Part shown: positions 18,363 to 30,908 of the stretch, in pieces
How the letters are laid out: every line of letters starts with the position of its first letter
Position numbering within the stretch: position 1 is the stretch's first letter
Assembly: GCF_029227915.1 (NCBI RefSeq)
Contig: NC_079886.1
Span: 8,930,001-8,990,000, forward strand
DNA from: Hydractinia symbiolongicarpus
Lineage: Eukaryota; Cnidaria; Hydrozoa; Anthoathecata; Hydractiniidae
Direction of reading: 5' to 3'
DNA: 60,000 bases
The notes under the pieces: generated by a model
What the model was told of the DNA's origin: nothing
Seen by the model: only the letters and a program-made list of their open reading frames with translations
Databases searched by the model: none
Position numbers and translations under genes: made by a program

Positions 18363-20552
18363 TAAAAGGGTGACCAGGCGTTAAAGCCAGGTTGATCACT
18401 TAAGTGCAGGTGAACCATATGTTTTACAAACCAGTTGGAGAAATTTAGTACAGGTATGCGGTATGTCATAGTGGAGTAGTCCAGTGGAGCGCCTAAAGCG
18501 ATGAAACTTTCTGACGTTAAGCTGTAGGTTGAGCGGTTAACTGCAGGTATACCGTGTCGCACATTCAGGTGGAGCGTTTTCGTACACGGTATGTTGCGAA
18601 TCAAGTGAAGCGCTAACAATGATGCAGCAATTCGGGTGTACTGCTTTTTAAAAATTAAGTTTTTGGCAATTTTGACTGAAATAAAAATACAGGCTACAGC
18701 CTGTCGTTACCCCGCTATAGAAAAAAAGTCGCTCGACACTTTTCTATTTTTAATAAATTTTAAAAAGACAATTAGTGGATTATTGCACGGGTTTAAATAA
18801 CTAGTATATAATAATTATATAATAATAATTCTTTAATAAGAAAGGTTTCATAACAATTAAAGGCTCAGCCCAGTGTGATCAATAAACTCATTTCTGTCAT
18901 TGGTTAGGACGTAGTCTGGTAACTACGTAAAAGTATTAAATCCATGGATATAAGACTTCGCGAAATTAAGTACCAATGAGTTAAATTGACTGCAGAAAAT
19001 TGCAAGTTTTCTGTACCTACGGATTTGCATCTCTACATTAACTAGCTAATGCACCCTGTTTTTCTAAGACTTTTGCGTGCAGGTAATTATTAACATTCAA
19101 AATAGATGTCTAGCACTGCTAAAATATGAAACTTCAGGAATTAACTAAAAAAAAGTGAAGTAGACTAATTGCTGTGTTAATAAAGCAACCATGAACAAAC
19201 TACTACAAAGTTCTCAGACGTTTTTCTGTTTCTTGTGTTAAATAGTATTAAGCTAAGTAGCTGTACAGTCTTGGTAACATGTGTTTAATGTCACACTGTG
19301 GCTTAGGTGATATACAACTATGTTCTTACTCAAGATTACTTTTAAAACTTGATGTAAACTTATTCCCAACAAATGAAAAAAAATCTTGGTAGGTGTTTTA
19401 GCCAGATCAGGTAACGACAGGCTTTAGCCTGTGTATCGCCTTAAAAAGACGCACCGCTGTTAACACTCCACGCGCATGTGCGTCATGGTTTGCCTGTGTT
19501 ACGCCCTCATCCCTGTGTGTTGCTGACGAATAATTTTTAAACGAGAACTTATTAACTAGAACTGCTTAATTCAGACATAATGAATAAAAAGAGAAACTTC
19601 ACAACATGCTCTAAGGCTTTACAAAATGCTTAGCATATGCTTAGAAAATAACCAAATTTAAGTTCCTTTAAAAACAGTTATATCAAAATTATAAATTATT
19701 TGCACTTGCACGTTTTAGATCAATTCTTCTTAAATGTAGACATATCAGCATTAAGGAACTTAAATAATTTGTTAAAGGAACATTGAAAAAAGGCTCAAGT
19801 GTATTTCAAAAATATTTTACTGGATCTTGGGACGCGATACAGAATACAATTCCTTTATTGACGTGAACTATGCCGTAAAAATCCACTTACTATACCGTAA
19901 AAATCCACTTACTATATCGTAAAAATCCACTTTCTATATCGTAAAAATCCACCTCTCCCTTCTTCAAAATGCGTGTTTTATAACAAATATAACTAAGTCA
20001 TAACTTATACACGTGTTTCATACCGACTCCACATCATCCATTTTATTTATGATACTTTTGTGCTGTATTTTATTTGTAAATCTTCCCCACGAGTCACATA
20101 TTTATTTTAATGAATTCACTTATGTAATAAAATTTGTATATTTATCGCGATGTCTTGTAAAACTTTTTAAGTTGAAACTCAAAGGAGTTCGAAACGTATA
20201 CTATAATATAAATAAGTTGTATTCGTTTTGAAGAAATATAACTAAATAAATATTGAAATTCGTAATTTCCCTACTAAATGTGCAATTGCCGTTTCAAAAA
20301 CGCAAAAAACTCTTTGTACAGTAACAGTGACAAGTTGTGAACTTCAGAAATAAAATTTATGTTTACTTCTCACATGAGTAGCGTTGTTCCTATAAGAACC
20401 CAGATTAAAAATCTCATTAACCCATGGTTTAATGAAACAGCTTGACTATAAATATAAGACTTTCAGATAGTTTACAATGCTAATTGTAGTGAAAAATAAA
20501 TACATATAAATATAAATATAAATATAGATACGATTAACAAACAATTACAAAT

Positions 20553-22666
20553 CTATATAGTTGATAATATATATTGTTCGAATGCAACAGCTGTGGATTC
20601 AAATATTTGTCCCGGAAAGTGTACACGATCAACTGGACCAGGTGCGTACGAAGCTGCTAAGTTGAAAAAGTTGACAATCTTAATACCTGATTTTTCCGAT
20701 TGTTCTCTTGTATACGCATTCCATAGCATGACACGCTAAAAAAAATCATGAAAAAACATAAATTGCAAATGTATTTAAGTAAAACATAAAATACTATATA
20801 ATGTTTTTTTATATAAGTATGTACTACTTTCATTGTCTACATAAAAGTACTTTTACGTTCCTCAAGGTACTTCCATTGTAAGAGTTCCTATACAGTTCTA
20901 ATGCGAGTTACATTGACAAGTTCAGCAACTATAAATTAGACAAAAACCTATGGTCTTGCCTTATGTTAAGCTAAAAGCAACCTAACATATACGACTACAT
21001 GAAACAACGTCAGATGATCGGTTGCGTTGGTTTAAAGCATGTTTTTGCACGCAATGTGTTAATTATCCAGATTAACAAAGCAGTGATGTTTTCCTTTGTT
21101 ATGAAACAGAAATATTGTTATTGCATTTTTTGAATGAATGTACATGTACAGTATGAACGTACCTGATTAGTAAGAAATCTTAGATGATCCAAATGATGAT
21201 TTTTACCTCCACTGTCATCATAATATTCTCTTTCATACATCGACGTTGTCGACCTCCATATGATTTGTGGAAATGTATCAGGTGAAGCATATTTTAACTC
21301 CTTCACTAGGGCCAAAAAGCTTTGAAAAAAATCTTTCAAAACATCGAATTGTAAAATCATTAAAACGTGAAGTCCCCAATTAACAAATAACACACTTGTA
21401 TTTTTCTTCATGACCGGATTGTTTAAAACAGCCTTAATATCATTTAATGGTATATTTTTATTGAAATCTTTGTTATTGTATATTTTTCTTGGAGGGTGTG
21501 GATTAGGATATAACCATGTGTAAGTCATTGAACAACGAAAGTACTGAGTGCATAATGGACGCTTCCTGAAGTAACCTTCGTACCGCACTTGTAGTGAATC
21601 ACCATAAAACCAAATTGTACCATCTCGTTTGTGAGTTTTAATTGGTTCAAAAGTTCTTTTTCTAGTAACATAATTATTGCTTCCTATCCAGTACCCACAA
21701 TCGTCATTTATGTACGCATTGTCTATGTCGCTGGTGTCATCAAGGATTGTTTTTCCAGAAATTGTAGTGGTCAATTTTTTACTTTGATGCATAAAATCTC
21801 TCTGACCACCTAGCACGCCTTGTTTTTGATATTTCCCGTGATCAGTGCCTGTGAAAATAAAAGAGAACGAGTTAGCAATCTTCGATGTTCAATTACATCA
21901 TTTAATGTTCTTTCTGTATTAGATCTTCTTTCTATTTTCTAACTTATTTGTATATATATCCACGTGATATTTAACGAAAGAGCAAACAAACAATTTATTG
22001 GATTAGCCTATAAAAGGAGATAGAGCCAATACGTTTTAAACAAAGGAATTAAAAATAAGAATCTCACATACCTACTTTGAACCACCATACAGGAGGATCT
22101 CGATATCCGTCACACAAACTGTACTTTAGGTCAATTATAACATTGTAAGTTCCAGGTTGCACAAATTCAAACCAACCAGTGTATGAGCCATCCAAATTAT
22201 CGAACATGTCAACATGAAATGAAACTTCTCCTATTACTGTTACCCACCACGAATCTCCTCCTCTGTGTTTTTTACGATTCATGTTATCATAAGTTGATAT
22301 TTTAACAAAACTTGTTTTTCCGGCAGGTCCAAAATATGTATCTATTTTACTTAAAGTTAAATTAGTTTTTAAAGTTTTGTCTGTTATTCGGCTCGTCCAA
22401 GATAAAGAGTCTTTGCATGGCTTCAGCAGTTCTTCAAAAGAGCGTTTCCAGCAGGTTTTTGGTGGTACGTGTGTCGTGTTAGAATTCTTGTTGGATTTTT
22501 TGTCTGAACCGGAAAGTAACTTCTTGTAAAGAAATTGCGGTACAATAATATCGGTATTGTAATATTTAGATCCCTGATTGTTTAGATAGAGCATTGTGAT
22601 TAATACTAGAAATACCAAAGTTAGAGCTACAGGGACGGTACGCAGATAGCGACATCCAAAACTCAT
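20553..22666 (-). CDS. NXPE-family protein (neurexophilin-like plus PC-esterase), copy 1; three exons
   Basis: Exons 22666-22072, 21848-21163 and 20735-20553 join in phase (595+686+183 nt) to a 487-residue protein ending at TAG. The start ATG at 22666 precedes a signal-anchor helix (about residues 11-28), predicting a type II membrane protein of the Golgi or secretory pathway. Next comes a neurexophilin/Ig-like domain (FGPAGKTSFVKISTYDNMNR, GGDSWWVT, DNLDGSYTGWFEFVQPGTY, YSLCDGYRDPPVWWFKVG). The PC-esterase (SGNH/GDSL) domain has the nucleophile motif WFYGDSLQVRY (Ser ~283) and the D-x-x-H dyad VDRVHFPG (Asp ~463, His ~466), so the catalytic set is complete. Human NXPE proteins have this architecture; NXPE1 has been linked to sialic-acid O-acetylation. 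The substrate here is unknown. Intron 1 is 223 bp and intron 2 is 427 bp; all sites are GT-AG. No lesion was seen. Confidence 0.88.
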
Positions 22667-25600
22667 TGCTGATTTTAGTCTTGAAGCGTAGGCAACCTAA
22701 GGAAAAAGTAAAAATTTTAACACCCTTGAACATGTTTTTCGAACATTTACTGCTGTACATCCTAATTCTTATATCATTGATAGGTTATCTTATCAAAAAC
22801 GTCATAAAATGCGGAGATATGGGACTATGTTCTGTTGTAACTGAACTGATCAACAAGATGATCGTCAAGCGAAAACAAAACAAAGACAAGAAGCCCTGTG
22901 GCTTAAAGATTTCCGCCATTAGCAATAATCTGAAAAAGTACTGAACTTTGAAGAGGACCGGGGGAACAAAATCATTGTATATTCTAAAATTTTAAAATTC
23001 AATTTTTGATTATTATTGTAACTGTAAATCGTAGCTAACGTAACTTACATAAACTTCATTTCTCTATAAGAACAATTTTAAAAGAAAAATAATAAACCTG
23101 AAAATTGATGAACAATAAAAACAAAATAAGAACAACGGCAAGGTTGAAAATTTATCTATTTTCTCTTTTTCTGTGAAAAACAGTTAGGAAAATAACTTTA
23201 AAGGTGACAACATTTTTATTTTTTTTACATAATCAGTTAGGAAAGTTTATTTTCAGACTACATATTTTTATTTTTTTCTTTTATGACACATTGTCACGAT
23301 TTCATAGCTATAAATCTTTCACCAAAAATATTCAGCCTCAACAATTCCTCTAAATTAAAATTCATGAATAATTAGCTTTAGTCTACGTGCTTGCAGAATT
23401 GTACAGAGGGAAATGACGTTAATAACATCAAAGATGGCGCATTATATGGCGATCTTTATTATGCTACACTGCACGAGCTTTACTTTTCGATTATAAACTT
23501 TAAAATAAAGTAATGTTCATTGGATAATAAAACAATTTGTTGCACTGTTAGGATTCTTATTGGCTTAAAACTCAATTTAGCCTCGTTCTCACAAAAAATT
23601 ATGTCAAAACGAGGATTTAAGCTTTAGCCTGGATCTTCCCAGGCGATATTAAAGATTCCGCCTTCACCGGCGGAAATCAATGACTGAACGACTGCACTTG
23701 ATCCGTCATTAAGGAGAACAATTGAAAAAGCTCTTACAAAGAAAAATAAATTGAGATTAAGAAATCATTTGATTTCATCCACAAAAGAAAAATGATTAAA
23801 TTTTGAAAGCATATATCATTCCACTTAAACTCCTCAATCTTATCAAGAAAACTTTATGAGGGTACAAAATTCAGAATAATCACACCAATATGAAGGGTGT
23901 ACAAGCACAAATGCTATTCCGAAAGGTGATACATTTTCTAACGTTTTTTAAGCATAGTGATTGATGGTGTTCCATGCATGTGAGAAGAAGAACTCAGCTT
24001 TAGACGAGTGTAAGAAAGAGTTACTTCACAAACTCGTAGATCTTGGCTTTGTCGACGATTACTTTCCAAGAAGATGAAAGCATAGTAATTGCTAAGCGGG
24101 TTAGAAAATGACGCTGCTTAAGTTAAAGCTATCCCATAACCGAATCCAATTCAACCAAGTCTTATGGACCAGCCTCTCTTGCAACTAATGGAAAATAACT
24201 TAAATAATTACCCAATTCTAAGCAACTTTGGACATGAAATATAGTGAGAAAGATCAAAGTGTAATTACTTCGACCGCGTGTCATTAAGTTGACCAGATCG
24301 AGAAATTGAAAGTTTGTAAAACCTGAAGTTTAGGATTAGTCCCTCTATTAGAAGAAATGTTGATGACGAAAAAGAATGTTTAAAACTGATACTCTCCAGA
24401 CACAACTTGCCAAATAAACGACTTATTTAAAGGAAAAATTGTTTTGCTGCTCGCTGCATCCTGCATAATGTATTGCATCAATCAAATCAAATCAATCAAA
24501 TTGCATCCAAACGGTTGGATCTTCCTCCTCTCCGACTGTGAATATGTTACATTACCGCCAAAAATACATATAGCATTGCTCTAACTTGCTTCCCTGCCAC
24601 ACAATCTGGTTACCGGTCAGAGATGGCACCAAATGGGCTGGGAACAATGCATTTAAATTATCATGTGACATAAAGGATGTTATGAGGATAGGGCACTCTA
24701 CTCGCCCACACACAGATACTTCAGCATGATTAGGGTTCACTTTTAGCGGTTAGTAGATGACTTAAAATAGACTGACAACACTGCATATATAGTGCGCAAG
24801 AGTGGTGACTTAAACCTGAAACCTTATGATTACAAGTCGAATGCGCTACCACTACATCATCTCCGCTAGTCTAGTAAAAGTCCCACAAGTGGAGCTTCCT
24901 CCACTTGTGGGACTTTTACCTTTTACCTTAAATAAACCTTTTTACAGCTGACATGGTCAATGTAGAATAGCGCATAACTTGAATGGTTGGTCGAAATGAC
25001 CAATATAAACAGGTCCATACGTCAGGCCTTGAAAAAGACGGCGTTTACTGTTTTACACGCATTTTGCACAAGAAAAACTTTTAAAAAATCTTTGTTTCGC
25101 TAAGATAAGAAAAAAAAACAGAAAAAAAGGTTTTGAAACGAAAGAAAGCTTTTTCCAACATAACATACTCCTTGTTCCTCAACTTTGTTAAGAACGTAAT
25201 TGCGAAGTGTGTTCATAAAACGATCAGTGAAATTTATAAAGTTCACCTGACTGATAAAAGATATAACTATCGTTGTCCAAGAAGAGTTATCCTAGGTGGA
25301 CAATTGTCCTGGGGAATTGTTATAGCTTAAACGACTTTTCTTTCTTTTCACATCTTCCTAAAAATAAATAAGAACAAAAAAAAACAGTATTGGAGTAACT
25401 TGGTATATTGGTAACTTTAACTATTAATTACTTGTTGCAAGTGAACATTTCTTGATTTTTTTCCAACGACATTAAAAACCATAAACGTACCCAATATAAA
25501 ATAATACCTTCATTGTGATAATGTATAGAACTATTTAAAGCGATAAAAAAAGTTGTTGTTTTTTAGTTTCTCAGCTATTCAGTATTTCAGTTTCATTTAA

Positions 25601-26430
25601 AGTCTTTTTTTTTTTTCTCAAACATCAATTTTTAATTTTTGACAATTTTACTTTTCACATGACCTACATTGATAACAGAATAGTAAATGTGTAAGTTGCA
25701 TATAATCTGAATTGGCAATCCTGTATAAATATTGAGTAAATGAATAAAGTACTTATAAATAATAAATTTTCACAATACACGCGTTTCATAATAAGTCATT
25801 CTGCAAAATACACGGAATATCACAAACAAAGCACGTAGTGCACAAAAATCATAATCACTGTTTATAACAGTGACTTTAGGAGAAAAAGTCTAATATAAAT
25901 TAGAATACTGAAATATCAAACGCTCGTAAACCGAAATTACAAACAGTAGCTGCACTAAGAATCTACGGAACTAAAGGCACATAAATGTACGTCACAACAA
26001 AATATCGTTGCTGTTCATAGTTTGTGTCCAATAGTTTTCGTTTGTTTGTTGTTCGCCACGTTTCTAGCGCATAAAAACAAACTGGTGCCGGACAGTAAAA
26101 ATTCGTACACTTTTTTCTCAATAAATAATTTTAGGTTTTCATGCTTTAAATAAGCAGATATAAATAGTTTCTTTGGAAATAAAAAATTATAAAATAGTTT
26201 AAGATAAAGGCGCCATACTAAAAATGACTTTGTGGAAACTGGCTGGTCGTTTAAATTCACATAAAATACAATAGTAGGGTGTATAACAAACAAATCAAAC
26301 TTTTGCGATCCAAGAATCAAGATAGAGCATGCGTTCTCAGTCTGCGAATACCTCAAGCATTTTTAACACAAAAAGTGATAAACATATGCATCTAGTTAGT
26401 TATAAATACAAATAAACAATAACCCTAAAT
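22667..26430. other. Interval between the NXPE copies, no gene recognised
   Basis: A plus-strand open frame at 22666-22944 (92 codons, one hydrophobic stretch) starts divergently at the NXPE copy 1 start codon. It has no recognisable domain and is probably chance. A minus-strand SINE family T copy lies at 24.48-24.87 kb. The rest is AT-rich, with no coding signal I can support, including the open frames at 25133-25330 and 26015-26356. Confidence 0.55.
24478..24866 (-). repeat. SINE family T, copy 2 (longer, inverted)
   Basis: The minus strand opens GCGGAGATGATGTAGTGGTA and continues GCGCATTCGACTTGTAATCA, a B-box-like region and the family body (CAGCCCATTTGGTGCCATCT, GTAATGTAACATATTCACAG). 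It ends in a tail of ATTTGATTG-type repeats near 24478-24505. Relative to copy 1 it has an extra ~90-bp segment (about 24640-24760). Confidence 0.65.
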
Positions 26431-29400
26431 CTATACAGTTGACAGTATATATTGTTCTAGTGCTACAGCTGTTGACTCGAATACCTCTCCAGCAAAGTGT
26501 AAACCATCTAGTGGACCAGGTGGGTACGATGCTGCTATGTGGAAAAAGTTGACAATCTTAATCCCTGATTTTTCTACTTCATCTCTTGAATACGCATTCC
26601 ATAGCATGACGCGCTAAATAAACATCATAAAAATCGTGAAAACACTTGTGTATAACATAAATCGAAAGAAAGTCTCTTTAATATTATCCATATCACGTCT
26701 GTCTGTCCGCGAGAAAAGTGATGTGCAACGAGCACACGAAATAACGTGTAATTTAAAGACGGGATAACCCGTGAATTTTTCCACGGGTTAACGACTAATG
26801 TCTTTAATAATAGCTGTATTTTGTCTATGTGTCCGCGAAAGATGCGTCCTGTTACGGAAACACGAAATTCTTAGAGTTTGCACGTATACTTAATGCTATA
26901 TATCTTTTTCCGCTTTGTTGCGACGGGTAAATTTACAGGACGGACGAAACGGTGGATTTTTTCACAGGCTAACGACTAGTTTAGTCTCTTTAATAATAGC
27001 CGTATTCCGTATGTCTGTTTGTGCGCAAGTAAAATGTAGTGTTACGGAAACACGAAATGCGGTATATAAAGGACAGGCGAAACCGTAGATTTTTTCACTG
27101 GCTAATGACTAGTCTCTTTAATAATAGCTGTATGCTCTCTGTCTGCTTGTGCATCTGTTTGTCCTTCTGTTACGGAAACACGAAATGCGATAAATAAAGT
27201 ACGGGTGATCTCGTGGATTTTTCAACGGGTTAACGACTATTCTATGATATAATACCCGTATACGTATGTCTGTCTTTCACGCAAAATGGTACTGCAAGTA
27301 GCGAGGCGCACGCAATGCAGTATAATGGGCCACCCACCAGTACTATAAATTCTTTTCACACAAGCTTGTACAAATTTAATCAGTAAAGATTACCACCTAA
27401 AATAACCTCTTAATTTCTTATCAATACTGCTATTAATGAGGATTCCAATCCATTTAAAATCATAGGTTAAGCATAAAGTAATGCAGCTCCTTAACTAGAC
27501 AACTACGAGCATGGATACAACAGGCTACCAGTTATTTGTATTAACAGTTTTGGTTTAACACAATTTTCTATCTTTTTTTCATCACAAATGGTTCTAAATA
27601 ACCTTCTGTTGTTGAGTGCTTTGGAAAATTTTGATAAACACTTTTGTCAAAACTAAGTTGGATGAGTTGTTAATAAATTTGACTATGTAAGCAATTTTAA
27701 CGCAAATAAGTAAAATATAAACTTGTTCTTAATGCCTACTTCTTCATGCTGGGTCAGTTAACGTGAGGCATTAGTACATGGAGAGCTTGGTTTACCACCA
27801 GCTATATAACTGTCTTCACTACGATCCCCTAAATCGCAAGATAAATTCTGAACCAAAAATGGTTAAAAGAAGTGTAGCCGTTTTCAACGTGGTTGTATAC
27901 TGCAGCCTGATATTAGAAATACTTATCATGCAGCCACTTAAAATTGTAGCTGGTCTGCACGATAGTCTATAATTATAAACTATAATTTTTGTTTACCACT
28001 TAAAAAATCCACATGTCTGTGTTATGTTAGCGCGCGAAACTAAATATTTTATTTTTGTTTATTTCTCGGGATCCATAGTTGTAATCCCTATGTTTTATTT
28101 TCAAATTTTAGGCTGATCTATCATTACTAGTTTTTTAGAAAAGTCAACATTTGTTTAAATAGGCATCATTTAGAACCAAAGTGGTATTTAGTAAAATTTT
28201 AAATTTCAATGTCGCTGTCATGTTGCTGCTTTTTTTCTTTTTGTTCAATGTGTTATTTTTTGTTTACGTTGACGGTTAACGGAGATTTGTGTGTGTTTGT
28301 GTGTGTGTATGTAATTTTTTTTGTTCGTTTTTTGAAATTATTTTGATCAGAGATATTGTTAGGAGATGGTGTAGTGGTACCGCATTCGGTTTGTAATCAT
28401 AAGGTTCCAGCTTGGAGTCCCCAATCAGGCGCACTTTAAATATAGTGTTGTCAGCCCATATTGTGCCATCTACTATGCGCTAATCAGCTTGTGGTGGCAG
28501 GCAAGCAAGTGAAAGTAACGCGATACGCATTTCTAGCGATAATGTAACATAGTTAAATTCGGAGGGGAGGAGAAGCCGGCCGTTAGGATGGAATCCCAAA
28601 GGACGTTCAAGCTTTCCGAATGTGCAGAGTAAACGTACCTGTTTGGTAAGAAATCTGATATGATCCGCTTCTGCATTGCTGCCTCCACTGTTACGATCAT
28701 AATATTCTCTTTCGTATGTCGGTGTTGTTGACTTCCATATGATTTGTGGAAATGCATCAGGTGAAGCCTGCTTTAACTCCTTCACTATGGTCAAAAAACT
28801 TTGAAAAAAATCTTTTAAAACATCGAATGGTAAATCCAATACAACGTGAAGTCCCCAATTAACAAATAACACACTTGTATTCTTCTTCATGACTGGATTG
28901 TTTAAAACAGCCTTAATATCATTTAATGGTATATTTTTATCGAAATCTTTGTTATCGTATATCTTCCTTGAAGGATGCGGGTTAGGATATAGCCATGTGT
29001 AAGTCACTGAACAACGAAAGTACTGAGTGCATAATGGACGCCCTCCAAAGTAATTTTCATAACGCACTTGTAGTGAATCACCATAAAACCAAATTGTACC
29101 ATCTCGTTTGTGAGTTTTAATTGGTCCAAAAGTTCTTTTTTTACTAACGTAATTATTACCTCCTATCCAGTACCCACAATCGTCATTTATGTACGCATTG
29201 TCTATGTTATTGGGATCACCAATACTTTTGTTCCCAGAAATTGTGACGGTAAATTTTTTACTCTGATGCATGAAATCTTTCTGTCCACCTAGTACGCCTG
29301 GCTTTTGATATTTCCCATGATCGGTGCCTGCGAAAACAATGTTTGTACGTTACCTATTTCATACAAGCATGTATTAATTTATTTCGTAAAAGGTCACCTT

Positions 29401-30908
29401 ATGTGATTTACATTATTATTAGATATTTAGTCAATTTTGGGCCGAGTGAGATTCCAACCCACACACGTCAAACTTCCAAACAACCTCAAGTGATAGCTTT
29501 CTCGAAAACTGACTCAATCTGTAGGCCATGGCAACGAGTAAGCAACAACATACAACCCTGGGCATAATATTTTTGGGGGAAAATCTAAGATTGCAACCAC
29601 AAGCAATTAGAAACGTTGTTTTTATCTAAGAAACACACATTCTAAACATGTCAATGTTTCACTTGTTGATGCTTACAGTGGAATAAGGTAGATACAAAAT
29701 CTTAAAGGGTGCTAGTTTTGACTTCTGCACAGCCCAATTCTACCTACCAATTCTACCCCAATCCTTTTGGTTCGTGGATCAGATTATGCCATAATGCGTA
29801 CATTCTGGAAAGTCCAGCCTGCGCATTTTAGACAATGGTTACTCAGCCTACACCCCTGGTGAAGCAAAACTCTTTAGCCTACGGGCAGATGCAGAGTATT
29901 GGCCAGGAAATGTTTGTTGAATATTTCTATTTTGCAAATATTATCAGGGTTGTAGATTGTCACTAGATGTATGTGTTCTCTATTAACAAAAAGTAACTAA
30001 ATAACTTGTTCTACTTAATCGTTAAAAGTGGCTTAATACATATCCTTAAGCTAATCGTACTCTGATAAAATATTTTGATGAAAAGTCGTGTTGTTTAATT
30101 TCACCGTGTTATTGCAGTTTTAAGTTAAATTGACAGGACAAGAAAGATATACAAAAGAAAAATAAAACCAGGAAATAAATAAAAAGTCAATTAATTCATG
30201 AAAAATGTGCTGCTACAAATCTACTCTGTATGTTTCGTCGCGAAAAAAATCAGAAAAATAAGAATTTCACATACCTACTTTGAACCACCATACAGGAGGA
30301 TCTCGATATCCGTCACATAGACTGTACTTTAGGTCAATTCTAACATCGTAAGTTCCAGGTTGCACAAAATCAAACCAACCTGTATAGGAGCCATCCAAAT
30401 TGTCGAACATGACAACATGAAATGAAATACTTTCTGTTACTGTAACCCACCACGAATCTCCTCCCCTGCGTTTTTTACGATTCATGTTATCATAAGTTGA
30501 TATTTTAACAAAACTTGTTTTTCCGGCAGGTCCAAAATATGTATCTATTTTACTTAAGGCTAAATTTGTTTTCAAATTTATGTCTGTTATTCGGCTCGTC
30601 CAAGATAAGGAGTCTTTGCATGGTTCCAACAGTTCTTGAAAAGAGCGTTTCCAGCAAGATTGGGGTGGTACGTTTACAGGAAGTGTGTATGTTTTGCTGG
30701 AATTTATGATGGGGGTTATATTAGGATGGAATATTAACATCTTGGGATGATATAGCGGTAAAACTATGTTATTAGTGTAATATTTTGATCCTTGATTGGT
30801 TAGGTAGAGCAATGTGATAAATACTAGGGTTATCAACGATACTGTTAAGTTGCGGAGATTGAAAAATCCAAGTTTTGTTGATATTGTTGTTTGATTTGAA
30901 ACAGACAT
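26431..30908 (-). CDS. NXPE-family protein, copy 2; three exons, expanded introns
   Basis: Exons 30908-30275, 29327-28639 and 26613-26431 join in phase (634+689+183 nt) to a 501-residue paralogue of copy 1 with identical exon phases. It has a signal anchor (VSLITLVFITLLYL), a longer stem region (residues ~40-60), the neurexophilin-like domain, WFYGDSLQVRY (Ser ~296) and LDGLHFAG (Asp ~477, His ~480). Exon 2 has one extra codon near the DRNSGGSNAEADH loop. All key residues are kept, so the protein is predicted active. Exon 3 differs from copy 1 mainly around the dyad (DGLHFAG versus DRVHFPG), which may alter the active-site rim. Intron 1 is 947 bp. Intron 2 is 2025 bp and holds a tandem Helitron array and a SINE whose end lies within about 30 bp of the exon 2 donor. 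The two copies are tandem in the same orientation, as expected for local duplication. Confidence 0.87.
26673..26798 (+). mobile_element. Micro-Helitron array I, unit 1 (~126 bp)
   Basis: Starts TCTCTTTAATATTATCC and ends with a hairpin (CCCGTGAATTTTTCCACGGG), spacer TTAACGA and CTAA, followed by T. It is in intron 2 of NXPE copy 2. Confidence 0.75.
26799..26979 (+). mobile_element. Micro-Helitron array I, unit 2 (~180 bp)
   Basis: Begins at or just after TGTCTTTAATAATAGC immediately downstream of unit 1. It ends with a degraded hairpin (GTGGATTTTTTCACAGGC), TAACGA and CTAG, then T. It has a longer interior with TCCGCTTTGTTGCGACGGGT, shared with the middle unit at 42268-42440. Confidence 0.7.
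26985..27112 (+). mobile_element. Micro-Helitron array I, unit 3 (128 bp)
   Basis: Starts TCTCTTTAATAATAGCC, interior GTGTTACGGAAACACGAAAT, ends hairpin remnant, TAATGA and CTAG. The CTAG abuts TC of unit 4 without any intervening base. Confidence 0.75.
27113..27240 (+). mobile_element. Micro-Helitron array I, unit 4 (128 bp)
   Basis: Starts TCTCTTTAATAATAGCTG and has the same GTTACGGAAACACGAAATGC interior as unit 3. It ends GTGGATTTTTCAACGGGTTA-ACGA-CTAT, where CTAT is a mutated CTAG, directly followed by TC of unit 5. Confidence 0.7.
27241..27340 (+). mobile_element. Micro-Helitron array I, unit 5 (3' truncated)
   Basis: Starts TCTATGATATAATACCCG (the second terminal subtype) and contains CGCAAAATGGTAC and GCGCACGCAATGCAGTATAA. 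The terminal hairpin is degenerate or lost near 27330-27345. Confidence 0.6.
28361..28612 (+). repeat. SINE family T, copy 3, beside the NXPE copy 2 exon 2 donor
   Basis: AGGAGATGGTGTAGTGGTAC opens the tRNA-like head. The body matches copy 1 (GTTGTCAGCCCA, GATAATGTAACATAGTTA, CGTTAGGATGGAATCC, AAGGACGTTCAAGCTTTCCG) but lacks the (CTTA)n tail. It is antisense to the NXPE transcript and ends about 26 bp inside intron 2 from the donor at 28638. Confidence 0.7.
29436..29545 (-). repeat. Possible tRNA-like repeat in NXPE copy 2 intron 1
   Basis: The minus strand reads GGCCTACAGATTGAGTCAG and, about 50 bp on, GGGTTGGAATCTCACTCGGC, a spacing like degenerate A and B boxes. No other copy was noticed, so this is weak. 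Confidence 0.25.

Larger units (their letters stand above)
13343..20552. other. 7.2-kb gene-free interval, mostly repeats
   Basis: It holds SINEs, a TA-bounded MITE, a retrotransposon gag remnant, two short Helitrons and two tandem repeats, all listed separately. Hairpin-like ACAGGCTACAGCCTGT near 18692 and its inverse near 19412 may mark another repeat (18.69-19.44 kb). From 19.5 to 20.5 kb I see only AT-rich sequence. Confidence 0.6.

Noticed and set aside
22666-22944. Divergent 92-codon ORF starting at the NXPE start codon
   Set aside because: One hydrophobic stretch and a lysine-rich tail, but no signal I recognise. It overlaps the expected NXPE upstream region and has no paralogue upstream of copy 2.
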